A DNA stretch of 20,578 nucleotides from Candidatus Thorarchaeota archaeon (GCA_016841005.1 JAEORG010000016.1:1-20578); one strand, 5' to 3'; counted from the first letter of the stretch, positions 1 through 8,415 are shown. Notes: generated by a model from the sequence alone, not told the origin. Numbers and translations: made by a program.

Positions 1-60
1 GATACAATACCTTTGAGGCCATAGTGTCCAAAGTCACTCGGGCAACCATTCTCACTACCA

Positions 61-357
61 TTAATCTTCACCACCAAAAGCTTTCGCCAGAAAATCAACT
101 TCCTTACTTCCGGATTTTGATTTCTTCTCATCGCTACCCGATTTTATCGGAACAACGATATCACGGACACCCAACCCTTCTCCAGACCTAAGATTATAGA
201 GTGTAACTAGTAGTTCATGATCGTTCTCACAGCGAACAATCATAGTTGGTGAGCGTCCTTCATTGATAATTCTTGCACGGATATTCTGTGCCTCTTCGTC
301 ACTCATCTCAATTTTGGCGTTGCTACTACATTCAGGACACTTGAAGTTGATTTCCAT
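61..357 (-). CDS. Small zinc-ribbon-like protein, 98 aa
   Basis: I do not recognise the family. The protein begins with a beta-strand and a CPEC knuckle (Cys7, Cys10), continues with a charged helical stretch (about residues 18-33), and then shows Cys43 and His47 in a CENDH motif, so the likely metal site is C-x2-C ... C-x3-H. The region after it (LVTLYNLRSGEG) looks like beta-strands, and the last 30 residues are Lys/Ser/Asp-rich and probably flexible. No signal peptide or membrane segment is visible, so it should be cytosolic. ATG at 357 is the only ATG before an upstream in-frame stop at about 399; there is no Shine-Dalgarno site, so the mRNA may be leaderless or nearly so. It is divergent from iorA. 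Zinc binding is inferred from the cysteine pattern alone. Confidence 0.62.
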   Translation of the reverse strand: MEINFKCPECSSNAKIEMSDEEAQNIRARIINEGRSPTMIVRCENDHELLVTLYNLRSGEGLGVRDIVVPIKSGSDEKKSKSGSKEVDFLAKAFGGED

Positions 358-539
358 AGTGGCACGACCATGTGATCGAAGTCTATCGATGACCGATTAT
401 GAAATTCTATCTATTAAACATAAGGTGGTTATTATGGTCTACGAATCTTGTTGCAAGTCCAATATTCTAAACACAATTATTGATACTTACAATAATTGAT
501 TGAGTTCCATTTATGCAATAATCTCTGTTCTAGTTGTGC

Positions 540-589
540 CTAACATATGGACAATGAAAATTCCTTCCATAACCTAATCCTTATGTTAG
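540..589. promoter_or_regulatory. Inverted repeat upstream of iorA
   Basis: CTAACATA at 540-547 is matched exactly by its reverse complement TATGTTAG at 582-589, with 34 nt between the arms. The right arm lies about 40 nt before the iorA ATG, where a core promoter would be expected. It could be a pair of half-sites for a dimeric regulator or a weak RNA stem. No known operator was recognised, so the regulatory role is inference. Confidence 0.3.
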
Positions 590-629
590 TAATCGTACGT
601 GTTTTCATTATAATCAGGTGTTGAGAGAA

Positions 630-2528
630 ATGACAGTCGAGGATGTAAAACGTACAGACAAAGGACGCGCTTTGATGCTTTCTAATGAAGCAGTTGTACG
701 AGGTGCACTAGAAGCGGATGTCAAGGTATTGGCATTCTATCCTGGCTCTCCGGTTTCTGAAATAATGGATACCTTCGGAGAAGTTCTAGATCATTTTGGA
801 GATTACAAAATGGAGATCGCTGCCAATGAAAAGGTCGCATTAGAAACTGTGGCAGGTGCTTCCATGGCAGGTGTCCGTTCTTTTACTGCAATGAAATCGG
901 TGGGCATGAATGTAGCAAGTGATGCAATGTTTAGTCTTGCGTACACAGGCATCAATGCTGGCTGCGTTGTGTTAATGGCGGATGATCCGTTCGCTCATTC
1001 TTCACAGTCCGAACAAGATGCAAGGTATTTTGGAGAGGCGGCATATGTTCCTATGATTGAGCCAGCAAATGCACAAGAAGCATATGAGATGACTAAATGG
1101 GCATTCGAAGTATCGGAGAAATACAAGACACTCGTCTTGATGAGGACTACTACTAGAGTCAACCATGCAAGAGGAATGGTGCAACTTGGAGAATTAAAAA
1201 GGACACCGTTCAAGAAGAAAAAATGGAAGGATGTGAAAGGACAGTACTTTACCGTAGGTTCTGTTGCTCGTGCACTCAAGGCGAAGTTACTTGAAAAGAA
1301 AGAGGGTCTGATGAAAGACTTCGAAGAAACTCCCTTCAACCATATCGATAAAGGTGAGGGAAAAATTGGTATCATCACTGCGGGAGTTTGTTACCAACAC
1401 ACTCGTGAGGCTATGCAGAATCTTGAAGTTAAACTTCCAGTCTTTAAGATTGGTACGATTAATCCTCTTCCAGAGAAAAAGATCTCAGACTTTCTGAAAA
1501 CGTTGGATACTGTTGTCTTTATTGAAGAACTCTCACCATATCTTGAAACTCGAATTACAGCCCTAGCAAAGGATGCAAATCCATCCGTCAAAGTTGTTGG
1601 AAAACGGAGCGGCGACTTTTCAGAGATGCTCGAGTATAATGTTCCAATCGTAGAAAAGGTTCTTGCTAAGACATTAGGGATTAAGGTTTCTCATGACTAT
1701 GATAAATATCTGGAACGCGCAACTGAATTGAAAAAAGACCTTCCAGACCGTGTCCCCATCTTCTGTCCGGGATGTCCTCACCGAGGCACACTCTGGGCAT
1801 TCAGACAAGCCCTCGATCGACTGAAGATTCGAAACGACATGGTCTTTAACAATGACATTGGCTGTTACTCCATGGCATTCCTTTCACCAAACGAATTCAG
1901 TGACTCAATGCTTGCAATGGGTGCAAGTCTAGGTGTATCAGCAGGTATGAGTTTGGTACTTGAGGACAAGATAATCGCCATGGTTGGAGATTCAACTCTT
2001 TACCATGCAGCACTTCCAGGGATTGTTAATCTGATTCATCATGGCTCGAACGTTACTCTGTTTGTTCTGGATAATTCAGTTACAGCAATGACTGGGCAGC
2101 AGTTCAATCCAAATGCTCCATTCGACGCTGGTGGAAAACCAGCAACTAAGATCAGCATGGACAAACTCTTCGAAGCATTAGGTGCAGATAGTGTCACAGT
2201 GATAGATCCGTATCAGACTAGGGACTGCATCAATCCAATAAAGGATGCAATCGAAGCTGATGGATTTAACGTAATTATATCCCGACGTGAATGTGCGCTC
2301 TATGGTGATCGTGAGAAGAAGAAACGTGGTGAGAGGATACACCAGAGTGAAAACGTCAAGGACACCTGTAGGGGACTCTATTCGTGTGTCAAAGAGTTTC
2401 ACTGCCCCGCAATTGTCATTGATGAAGCAGATTACAAGATGATGATTTTGGATAATCTGTGTGATGGATGTCTAGAATGTCAAAAGGTGTGTCCTGTGGA
2501 CGCACCACGTCATATCGAGGCGAGGTGA
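630..2528 (+). CDS. iorA: Indolepyruvate:ferredoxin oxidoreductase, alpha subunit
   Basis: Large subunit of the enzyme that oxidatively decarboxylates aryl pyruvates (from Trp, Phe, Tyr transamination) to aryl-acetyl-CoA while reducing ferredoxin, a step of archaeal amino-acid fermentation. The 632-residue length is usual for IorA. The pyrimidine-binding domain starts with YPGSP at residues 37-41. The conserved CPGCPHRG is at 379-386. The thiamine-diphosphate/Mg site is GDS at 453-455 with DN at 481-482, followed by TAMTG. The C-terminal ferredoxin domain has one complete 4Fe-4S motif (Cys611, 614, 617, 621), but the preceding motif has only Cys580, 586 and 592, with Leu583 where Cys II is expected. 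ATG at 630 is preferred over GTG at 618 because AGGTG at 616-620 lies 9 nt before it. iorB follows directly and its ribosome site overlaps this stop. Confidence 0.95.
   Translation: MTVEDVKRTDKGRALMLSNEAVVRGALEADVKVLAFYPGSPVSEIMDTFGEVLDHFGDYKMEIAANEKVALETVAGASMAGVRSFTAMKSVGMNVASDAMFSLAYTGINAGCVVLMADDPFAHSSQSEQDARYFGEAAYVPMIEPANAQEAYEMTKWAFEVSEKYKTLVLMRTTTRVNHARGMVQLGELKRTPFKKKKWKDVKGQYFTVGSVARALKAKLLEKKEGLMKDFEETPFNHIDKGEGKIGIITAGVCYQHTREAMQNLEVKLPVFKIGTINPLPEKKISDFLKTLDTVVFIEELSPYLETRITALAKDANPSVKVVGKRSGDFSEMLEYNVPIVEKVLAKTLGIKVSHDYDKYLERATELKKDLPDRVPIFCPGCPHRGTLWAFRQALDRLKIRNDMVFNNDIGCYSMAFLSPNEFSDSMLAMGASLGVSAGMSLVLEDKIIAMVGDSTLYHAALPGIVNLIHHGSNVTLFVLDNSVTAMTGQQFNPNAPFDAGGKPATKISMDKLFEALGADSVTVIDPYQTRDCINPIKDAIEADGFNVIISRRECALYGDREKKKRGERIHQSENVKDTCRGLYSCVKEFHCPAIVIDEADYKMMILDNLCDGCLECQKVCPVDAPRHIEAR
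2522..2528 (+). promoter_or_regulatory. Shine-Dalgarno site of iorB inside iorA end
   Basis: GAGGTGA, a full match to the archaeal anti-Shine-Dalgarno, lies at 2522-2528 and contains the iorA TGA stop. It is 5 nt before the ATG at 2534. This decides the iorB start against the upstream in-frame ATGs at 2468 and 2477, and shows that the two subunits are translationally coupled. Confidence 0.8.
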
Positions 2529-2533
2529 ACGAG

Positions 2534-3157
2534 ATGGAGAAGACATACAATATTCTATTCGCAGGAGTTGGTGGTCAGGGTCTCATGCTCCTATCATCAG
2601 TGTTAGGAAAGGCTGCAGTTGACTCAGGACTCGATGTCATGACTGGAGAAACACATGGTCTCGCTCAACGGAGTGGTTCCATCTACGTACACTTCAAGAT
2701 AGGTAAACCTATCTCACCACTGATACCATATGGCAAGGCTGACATGCTCTTGGCAATGGAGGCTACCGAGGCATTGAGATATATTGAGTATCTGAAAGAT
2801 GACGGGGTGGTCATAATGAGCAAGAATATCATGCCAGCAGTTGCTGAGACCAAGGCTGTCGCACTTGACAAGGATAAGAAGACTAAGTACTTCACACTCG
2901 AACAAGTCGAGGAGCAAGTGAGGAAAGTAACAAAGAATGTAATTGTTCTAGACTCACTTGGACTAGCAATGGAGGCTGGAAATGCGCGGACTGAGAACTC
3001 AGTCCTGATTGGCTCAGCTGCATCATGTCCCGATTTCCCAATTCCAGTTGAGGACCTGAGGAAGGCAGTGCTAGCACTAGTACCACCAAAGACCGTCGAG
3101 GCAAACTCTCGTGCATTTGACCTAGGCCGAGAGGCCGGGGGAGCTTGTCTTAGCTAG
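2534..3157 (+). CDS. iorB: Indolepyruvate:ferredoxin oxidoreductase, beta subunit
   Basis: Small (gamma-like) subunit of the IorAB enzyme, 207 residues, the usual size. It has the glycine-rich GVGGQG at residues 11-16 and the family signature ETHGLAQRSGS at 39-49, both typical of the 2-oxoacid:ferredoxin oxidoreductase catalytic gamma domain, which helps bind CoA and the 2-oxoacid. The protein is cytosolic, with no membrane segment. The gene starts 5 nt after the iorA stop, so the subunits should be made together in equal amounts. It ends 8 nt from the end of a convergent small gene, and no oligo-T terminator is seen in that gap. Confidence 0.95.
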   Translation: MEKTYNILFAGVGGQGLMLLSSVLGKAAVDSGLDVMTGETHGLAQRSGSIYVHFKIGKPISPLIPYGKADMLLAMEATEALRYIEYLKDDGVVIMSKNIMPAVAETKAVALDKDKKTKYFTLEQVEEQVRKVTKNVIVLDSLGLAMEAGNARTENSVLIGSAASCPDFPIPVEDLRKAVLALVPPKTVEANSRAFDLGREAGGACLS

Positions 3158-3165
3158 GTACCCCA

Positions 3166-3480
3166 CTAATATCCTAAGCTAGGAGGACCATCATCACTTG
3201 CTTCTGTGTCCTCCTCTCCTTCTTCATTATTTGTGCTCTCGTTCTCCTCCCAGAGTCTTCCAAAGGTAATGAGAGCAAGAACTAACTCAGAACTGTGAAG
3301 TCGTTGAGCAAGATACTCTATACTCTCTGAAATTGTATCCCCATGTTCCCATGCTTCATAACATAGATTGATGACTGGATCCAACCGAGACTCAGGGATT
3401 CCAAATGCTTCGACTATACTATCCGCTTCATGACTAACAATTGTGAGCGTTCCCATATCAAAGACAGGCATGTCATTCAC
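3166..3480 (-). CDS. Small acidic protein of unknown function
   Basis: Not recognised. It is 104 residues from GTG at 3480, or 101 from the in-frame ATG at 3471; no clear Shine-Dalgarno decides between them. Residues 15-75 read as helices (a leucine- and alanine-bearing amphipathic stretch including YEAWEHGD and ALITFGRLWEE), and the last 30 residues are almost all Glu, Asp, Asn, Ser and Gly. There is no membrane segment and only one cysteine. The gene converges on iorB and is divergent from the flavoprotein gene at 3725. The coherent soluble composition suggests a real gene, but no homology supports it here. Confidence 0.5.
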   Translation of the reverse strand: MNDMPVFDMGTLTIVSHEADSIVEAFGIPESRLDPVINLCYEAWEHGDTISESIEYLAQRLHSSELVLALITFGRLWEENESTNNEEGEEDTEASDDGPPSLGY

Positions 3481-3549
3481 AAAGGTTCGGTCTTGCTGAT
3501 TTCCTTATAATCTAGTCTTGTACTAATACACGAACCTTTTCTGAAATTG

Positions 3550-3607
3550 ATTCTTGTCACTTGGTGTTGCAAGAACAGCGGTGATAATCCCTATTCTCGT
3601 GATTATT
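3550..3607. promoter_or_regulatory. Two inverted repeats between divergent genes
   Basis: TTCTTG (3551-3556) pairs with CAAGAA (3570-3575), and ATAATC (3584-3589) pairs with GATTAT (3601-3606). Both lie in the 243-nt gap between the divergent genes ending at 3480 (-) and starting at 3725 (+). They could be regulator half-sites, but six-base AT-rich arms also arise by chance in such DNA. Confidence 0.2.
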
Positions 3608-3724
3608 ATTCCTATACGCTTATGTAAGGGATTGAGCAAGAATCAGTAAGTTAATACTAAACTATGGTTATGTGCATAGAATTATTAGAAAAAAAACTAG
3701 TAAACTTTCAATGGGAGGAGACAT

Positions 3725-4753
3725 ATGACTCATTCAAAACTCTTTAACACAATAATAATCGGGGGTGGCCCAGCAGGTTGTGCTGCGGCATTACACCTAG
3801 CTTACCATAAAAGGTCTGTCTTGGTTCTTGACCGAGGCACTAGTCCGATGCACTTCCATACTAATTCCATAATGAACTTCCCTTCTGCAGCACCATACAA
3901 TGAAGGACGAACTCTTCTCAGGCAAATGCAAGGTGTGGCAAAATCAGCTGGAGCTATATTCAAGGAAGCAAATGTAGTTGACGTGTGTGGAGAATATCCA
4001 TCGTTTGAAGTTAGGACAGCACCATCATATCGGACAAAGGATGAGTCAGTTTACTATGCCAAGACAATTATCTTCGCGACTGGAACTGCACGTAAACACC
4101 CAAAGGTAGATGGAAAGTGGAGAAAGTGGTTACCAGTAGCAAATGTTGGCAATGGTGCGTACTACTGTCCAGATTGTGAAGCTCCACTTTGTAAAGACAA
4201 GGACGTAATTGTCGTTAATACAGGGACAGTTGGAAGCGCCTTACATATTGCAAATAGTCTATCGCGATTCACAGATAAGATACGAATCCTGATGACAGAA
4301 GATGCATATCGACCTATTGAGGATCAAGACCTGTCTCGGCTAGATGAAGCAGGATATGAATGGATGAGAGGCAAGATTAAGGAAATTGATTTTCCAACTC
4401 CTGGAAAATTCCAGACTATTACACTTGACACTGGAAAGGTATTGAAATCCGAAGTATTTTTCGTAGCCTTCATCGCAGAAGCTAGAAGCGAGCTTGCTCA
4501 ATCTTTAGGCGTTGATGTCGACAAACGAGGTAATATTGTGACTGATCATCGTGGAAAAACCAATATTGAAGGTGTGTGGGCCGCGGGAGATTGTCGTCCA
4601 ATCACTCAACAAATCGCTATGGCAACGGGAACAGGAAACTATGCCGCGTTAATGATTAATCAGTTTCTTGGGAATGATTTTGAAGTAGAGGAAATCTTTG
4701 ATCATCCAGAGTGCAGGACAGCACTCCACATGAAAGATCGACCACCTGGATGA
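3725..4753 (+). CDS. Thioredoxin-reductase-like FAD flavoprotein
   Basis: This 342-residue class II pyridine-nucleotide-disulfide oxidoreductase-like protein resembles thioredoxin reductase. The FAD-binding GGGPAG is at residues 13-18, ending in an acidic Asp36, and the second FAD motif is GDCRP at 288-292 followed by an Ala/Gly helix. The redox pair is CPDC at 148-151, in the place of the CxxC of thioredoxin reductase. The second nucleotide site is unusual: NTGTVG at 165-170 replaces the usual GGGxSA-type loop, and the basic NADPH-phosphate motif (HRRxxxR) is absent. Its electron donor may therefore be ferredoxin, F420H2 or NADH rather than NADPH (inference; archaeal reductases with non-NADPH donors are known). 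The start is firm: GGGAGGAG at 3713-3720 precedes the ATG. A thioredoxin-like partner lies at 16660. The C-terminus adds one further Cys in HPECR. Confidence 0.85.
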   Translation: MTHSKLFNTIIIGGGPAGCAAALHLAYHKRSVLVLDRGTSPMHFHTNSIMNFPSAAPYNEGRTLLRQMQGVAKSAGAIFKEANVVDVCGEYPSFEVRTAPSYRTKDESVYYAKTIIFATGTARKHPKVDGKWRKWLPVANVGNGAYYCPDCEAPLCKDKDVIVVNTGTVGSALHIANSLSRFTDKIRILMTEDAYRPIEDQDLSRLDEAGYEWMRGKIKEIDFPTPGKFQTITLDTGKVLKSEVFFVAFIAEARSELAQSLGVDVDKRGNIVTDHRGKTNIEGVWAAGDCRPITQQIAMATGTGNYAALMINQFLGNDFEVEEIFDHPECRTALHMKDRPPG

Positions 4754-4772
4754 TGCGATAAGGCCAGCTCAT

Positions 4773-7706
4773 CTAATATCTGATTCGCGCACTTATGTGG
4801 CCGGGTAGCTTTGATAATGTTAAAACGTCAGCTCTTTCTTCTTTGGTAAAACCTGCAGCATCACATATTCGTTTGTATGTTTCTTTCAAATTGACATCTT
4901 CCATTATGTCAGGAGCATAATTGAGTCGGTTGATATATGCTGCAGTCAATAATATCTTCTGACGATTAGGTACATCATTTCGTGTCATAGAGTTGAATAC
5001 TACAGTATCAAGAGCACCATAGAGTCCTGCAATCCAAACGTTATGAATTCGCTCTGTCCAGACCTTTATCGCCAGGTCTCTCGTAATTCTTGTCATTTGT
5101 GCTTGATCAATGGTAACCCGATAACCACCATAGATTCTCTCGTATTTTTGAGAAGCCATAATGAGTTTCATTCTTAGCTCTGGATTTGCAAGAACCTTCA
5201 AAGCAAACCTAATGAAATTCTCGTTATTGAGGGCTTTATCTAATACTGCCCGAAGCTGCGGGAACATCGGAATCTTGGTCAAGTCATGTAATGTCTGTGC
5301 CATGACTGTGGGATTATGCTGAGGGAGATCTTCCACAAGGTGACGAGTAAGGAAATTACTTGAAGTTACAAGTTTCATGTCTTCCTCTGGGTCAAGGGGG
5401 AGATCTTTCACGACATCCTTTGCGGCTGTTTTAATCCGGTTTCTTAGATTATCCTCAAGTGGTTGCATTTGTTTCTTCAACATCTCTGCAACTTTTTCTG
5501 TTGCACCATAGGTTGTTGCACGAAGATACTGTGAATACTGTGCTAAATCTTCCATGCTGAGCTCTGCTATTTTCTTCTCACCCATGAAAGCAGAGTGCAC
5601 TTTCTCGAGTAATTGGGATGCAAGTTGCAGATTCTTAATCCGCTCAACACTTCTCAAAAGAGCTTCAATATATGGCAAGGAGATCTCCATGTCCATAGTC
5701 CCACCAAATCCGGTGAGGATATCACTAGCATCTAGTACGTCGTTGATGAAAGTCTTAGTTTCAGGAGCTGCTGTTTTAGCGGCATCTTTGAGAAATTGCT
5801 TCAAGTTTTTATTATCCGGATTGTTGAGTAGCTCCTCAGCTATTGGTGTGATAATCATAGCTTGATCTGCATCACTGAGTTTCAGTGCATCTACATATGC
5901 CTTCATTCGCTTGAAGAGACCTTGAGCTGCGAGTTTAGCGATTACTAACTGGATAACATCGTTACGATATTTAATTTCAACAAGATTTGTCAGGTCCACA
6001 ATTTTCTGGAGAGTCTTCGCTGTGGATATCATCATTGCTGCTTCGTCATTCGAGCCTATATCACACAGAAAGTTCAGACGAGTGGAGTCATCATCAAAAG
6101 CACTTGCAAGGTATGAAAATACTTCGACAGAATGTGGTTCTGGTTTGATATGTCGTGTGAGTTTTCGAATGCCATCGCCAAGTTGAATGCAAAGTGAGAG
6201 TGCTTCATCAGCCATTTCTTGATCATGAAGGTTGACTATCAGCTTCACTGCAGACTCACTATACTCAGATTCTGCGAGTTTGACAAATTGAGCAGCAGCG
6301 GATTCAAGGTTGCCTTTTTGGATTTCTGAAAGGATTGAAGTTCGTCGGTAGTCAACCTCAAGGTTAAGATGTCTGTAAACACGAGATGCTGTTTCAAATT
6401 CCCCTCTGGTATCGTATGCACGAGCTACCTTGGTCATGGGTTCTTTTGCATGTGATCCCATTTTCATGATTCCTTCAATCATTGCCTCTGATAGCCCCAG
6501 AGAGATTGCCATTCGGATTGCTGAATTCCGGAATCCGCTTCTTCGATAGAGATCAAATGCCTGAGTCTTGTCATCCTCATCTCCATCCTCTAATTTCTTC
6601 GCTCTAACTACTTCATCTGCTTTTCTAATTCTCCCTCGTCGTATCAATTCAGTAATTGGAACCGCCACCACAAGACCTGGTACTAATATTATCAAGATTG
6701 GAATTTGCCATGCACTTGTGATCAAGACAGTTCCTTGATACAGAGGTGTCGGAGTTGTATCACTCCCAAATCTTAAGAGAACCTGAATAGCAGCGAATCG
6801 TCCACCAGCAGTTAAATCAGCCATGGCAGGATAATATGTTAATGGGTTGTCACCAGGTTGTAATTCGACATCTTCAGTGACAATCAAATTGCCATCTAAG
6901 AGAATTGAAATTTCAGCATCGATAGTTGTGGATTCTCGATTATAGACATTAACACCAATAATCCAAGTTCCGAGTTGAGGTGAGCTTGGTATTGATACCG
7001 TGACGACAGGATTAAGTAAAGTTCGGGCAGGGATAGTTATCATTAATACATTATAAGAAGAACCTACTGGGCGATAGTCAAGTCTGTAATTTCCAGATAG
7101 GGATTCGGATTCAAGATTAAAAATTACAGTTGCATTTACTCCATTAGATGAAACAACATTTCCACTCTGAATTATTGAACCTGATGGCTCTCTTAACCAA
7201 AATTCAAACATATTCACTGCAACAGGATCTAAGTTCAAATCTATTAGACCAAAGGTTATCTCAAAGGGAGAGCCGAATATCAGATAATCATCGTGACTAT
7301 TTACTCCTGTAGGAGCAATGGCTTCAATTTCAGCGACAAATTCTTCAAGTGTGTCTATTACCCAGTAATCAATTGTATAGGTTCCTTGAGATGCGTTGTT
7401 GGGAAAATCAAATGTCTTTTCTGCAATCCCTAATGCATCTCTTGCGATAAATCCTGAGTCAATAGTGTATCCAAGTGGATTAGTTAAATTGTATCCATAT
7501 AATGTACCTGAAAGGGCTCCACCACTCAGAGTTACATCAACAGATGAGCCTATGGAAACATCAAAACTCGGGACCTGTGAAAGATCATGTTTGTCTATCG
7601 GTGTTTGAATCGATGCAACTGTTATTCTGTTGGTTAGAGGTTGTGCGAGCATGACTGCTATGAAACAAATAACAACAATTATTGAGAGAGTCCTTGCAGT
7701 CTTCAC
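4773..7706 (-). CDS. Single-pass membrane protein with helical-repeat cytoplasmic part
   Basis: Not a recognised family. Its 977 residues have four parts. An N-terminal signal or anchor (about 6-24) comes first. An extracellular beta-rich region of about 300 residues follows, with Ig/bacterial-Ig character (GTYTIDYW, GNYRLDYRP and similar strands). One transmembrane helix spans about 333-353, followed by RRGRIRK, a positive-inside flank. A cytoplasmic part of about 620 residues is all-helical, with repeated helix-turn-helix units like an alpha-solenoid (TPR- or clathrin-repeat-like; AYDTRGEFETASRVYRHL resembles a TPR unit). No catalytic motif is seen. The GTG start overlaps the upstream TGA as GTGA, and GAGGAGG lies 10 nt before it, so it is translationally coupled to the gene at 7703-8203. 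It probably links an outside ligand to a cytoplasmic scaffold (inference). It ends 19 nt from the flavoprotein gene, tail to tail. Confidence 0.75.
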   Translation of the reverse strand: MKTARTLSIIVVICFIAVMLAQPLTNRITVASIQTPIDKHDLSQVPSFDVSIGSSVDVTLSGGALSGTLYGYNLTNPLGYTIDSGFIARDALGIAEKTFDFPNNASQGTYTIDYWVIDTLEEFVAEIEAIAPTGVNSHDDYLIFGSPFEITFGLIDLNLDPVAVNMFEFWLREPSGSIIQSGNVVSSNGVNATVIFNLESESLSGNYRLDYRPVGSSYNVLMITIPARTLLNPVVTVSIPSSPQLGTWIIGVNVYNRESTTIDAEISILLDGNLIVTEDVELQPGDNPLTYYPAMADLTAGGRFAAIQVLLRFGSDTTPTPLYQGTVLITSAWQIPILIILVPGLVVAVPITELIRRGRIRKADEVVRAKKLEDGDEDDKTQAFDLYRRSGFRNSAIRMAISLGLSEAMIEGIMKMGSHAKEPMTKVARAYDTRGEFETASRVYRHLNLEVDYRRTSILSEIQKGNLESAAAQFVKLAESEYSESAVKLIVNLHDQEMADEALSLCIQLGDGIRKLTRHIKPEPHSVEVFSYLASAFDDDSTRLNFLCDIGSNDEAAMMISTAKTLQKIVDLTNLVEIKYRNDVIQLVIAKLAAQGLFKRMKAYVDALKLSDADQAMIITPIAEELLNNPDNKNLKQFLKDAAKTAAPETKTFINDVLDASDILTGFGGTMDMEISLPYIEALLRSVERIKNLQLASQLLEKVHSAFMGEKKIAELSMEDLAQYSQYLRATTYGATEKVAEMLKKQMQPLEDNLRNRIKTAAKDVVKDLPLDPEEDMKLVTSSNFLTRHLVEDLPQHNPTVMAQTLHDLTKIPMFPQLRAVLDKALNNENFIRFALKVLANPELRMKLIMASQKYERIYGGYRVTIDQAQMTRITRDLAIKVWTERIHNVWIAGLYGALDTVVFNSMTRNDVPNRQKILLTAAYINRLNYAPDIMEDVNLKETYKRICDAAGFTKEERADVLTLSKLPGHISARIRY

Positions 7707-8203
7707 TCTTCATCATCCTCCTCATCTGAGTCTTTCAATTCAAATGTCCCATCTTTGTCAACCTCCAGTTCGAAGTCATCAAATCCATCATCATCTGGAG
7801 AACCATCTCCAAATGACATTGGTTCAGGAGCTGCAGGTTCTGGCGCTTCGGTCGTTTTTACCTCATCAGCTGTTTCGTCTTCGTCTTCATCACCGAAGTC
7901 AAACGATGTGACAATCTCTGGCTCTTCCTCGAGTTCTTCAATTTCTTCTTCCTTTTTCTTCGGAACAGTCACTTTCTTTTTCCGTTTAGCCGAAGGTTTT
8001 GGAGCAGGAGTATCTTTAGCTTCAGATCCTATCACCGTGTTAATTGAATTATTAAGAGCTTCTGGCGATTCCATACTTCGAATAAGTGAATTCAGACGCT
8101 GGGTTATTCTGGCAATTCCAAGTAATTCTATGACTACAATTGCAGTAAGGATAGCTGGTAGTGCAGTCGCCAGAGCAGTGAGTGTTATTTCGAGGACCTG
8201 CAT
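7703..8203 (-). CDS. Short single-TM protein with basic and acidic tail
   Basis: Not recognised; 166 residues. A single hydrophobic helix (about residues 8-30) is followed by an amphipathic arginine-bearing stretch (ARITQRLNSLIRSM), which suggests an outside N-terminus and a cytoplasmic tail. The tail has a strongly basic block (KRKKK ... PKKK, about 73-87) and then a long Asp/Glu-rich region to the C-terminus, likely disordered. Such tails often bind partner proteins or cations. It is the first gene of the operon with the 977-residue membrane protein, whose start overlaps this stop by 4 nt. A GGGAG site 9 nt upstream supports the ATG at 8203. The shared membrane topology and coupling make a complex with the larger protein likely (inference). 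Confidence 0.75.
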   Translation of the reverse strand: MQVLEITLTALATALPAILTAIVVIELLGIARITQRLNSLIRSMESPEALNNSINTVIGSEAKDTPAPKPSAKRKKKVTVPKKKEEEIEELEEEPEIVTSFDFGDEDEDETADEVKTTEAPEPAAPEPMSFGDGSPDDDGFDDFELEVDKDGTFELKDSDEEDDEE

Positions 8204-8245
8204 TCTTCGTAACTCCCAGAGAGAGTCTTATCCAACAAAGAGCTT

Positions 8246-8255
8246 GATATTAAAT
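8246..8255 (-). promoter_or_regulatory. TATA-like box of the membrane-protein operon
   Basis: On the minus strand the sequence reads ATTTAATATC, close to the archaeal TATA consensus, 42 nt before the ATG at 8203. A start about 25 nt downstream would leave a leader of roughly 18-20 nt containing the GGGAG ribosome site at 8213-8217. The geometry is right, but the start has not been mapped. Confidence 0.5.
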
Positions 8256-8415
8256 CTGTTTCACATACAGTTTTACCCTCAATGTGTATCAGACTCCCAT
8301 AACTCATACTTCCCTCTTACATTCCGCCTATTTACTGTTGCGACTCTCTTTGGCAAGCTAAATTGTTAAGTACTCGTGTTTACTATCTTTGCAAGTCTAT
8401 TGCACACTCATATAG

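Noticed and set aside
263..499. Plus-strand open frame of 78 codons
   Set aside because: It lies mostly antisense to the zinc-ribbon-like gene, has a mixed hydrophobic composition with no domain character, and has no ribosome site.
618..629. GTG at 618 as the iorA start
   Set aside because: The GTG is itself part of the AGGTG ribosome site that fits the ATG at 630.
995..1378. Minus-strand open frame of 127 codons inside iorA
   Set aside because: iorA covers it with clear family motifs; the antisense product has no recognisable features.
7755..8369. Plus-strand Ser-rich open frame of 204 codons
   Set aside because: It is the complement of the Asp/Glu-rich tail of the membrane protein at 7703-8203; runs of serine are the expected artefact of GA-rich codons read backward.
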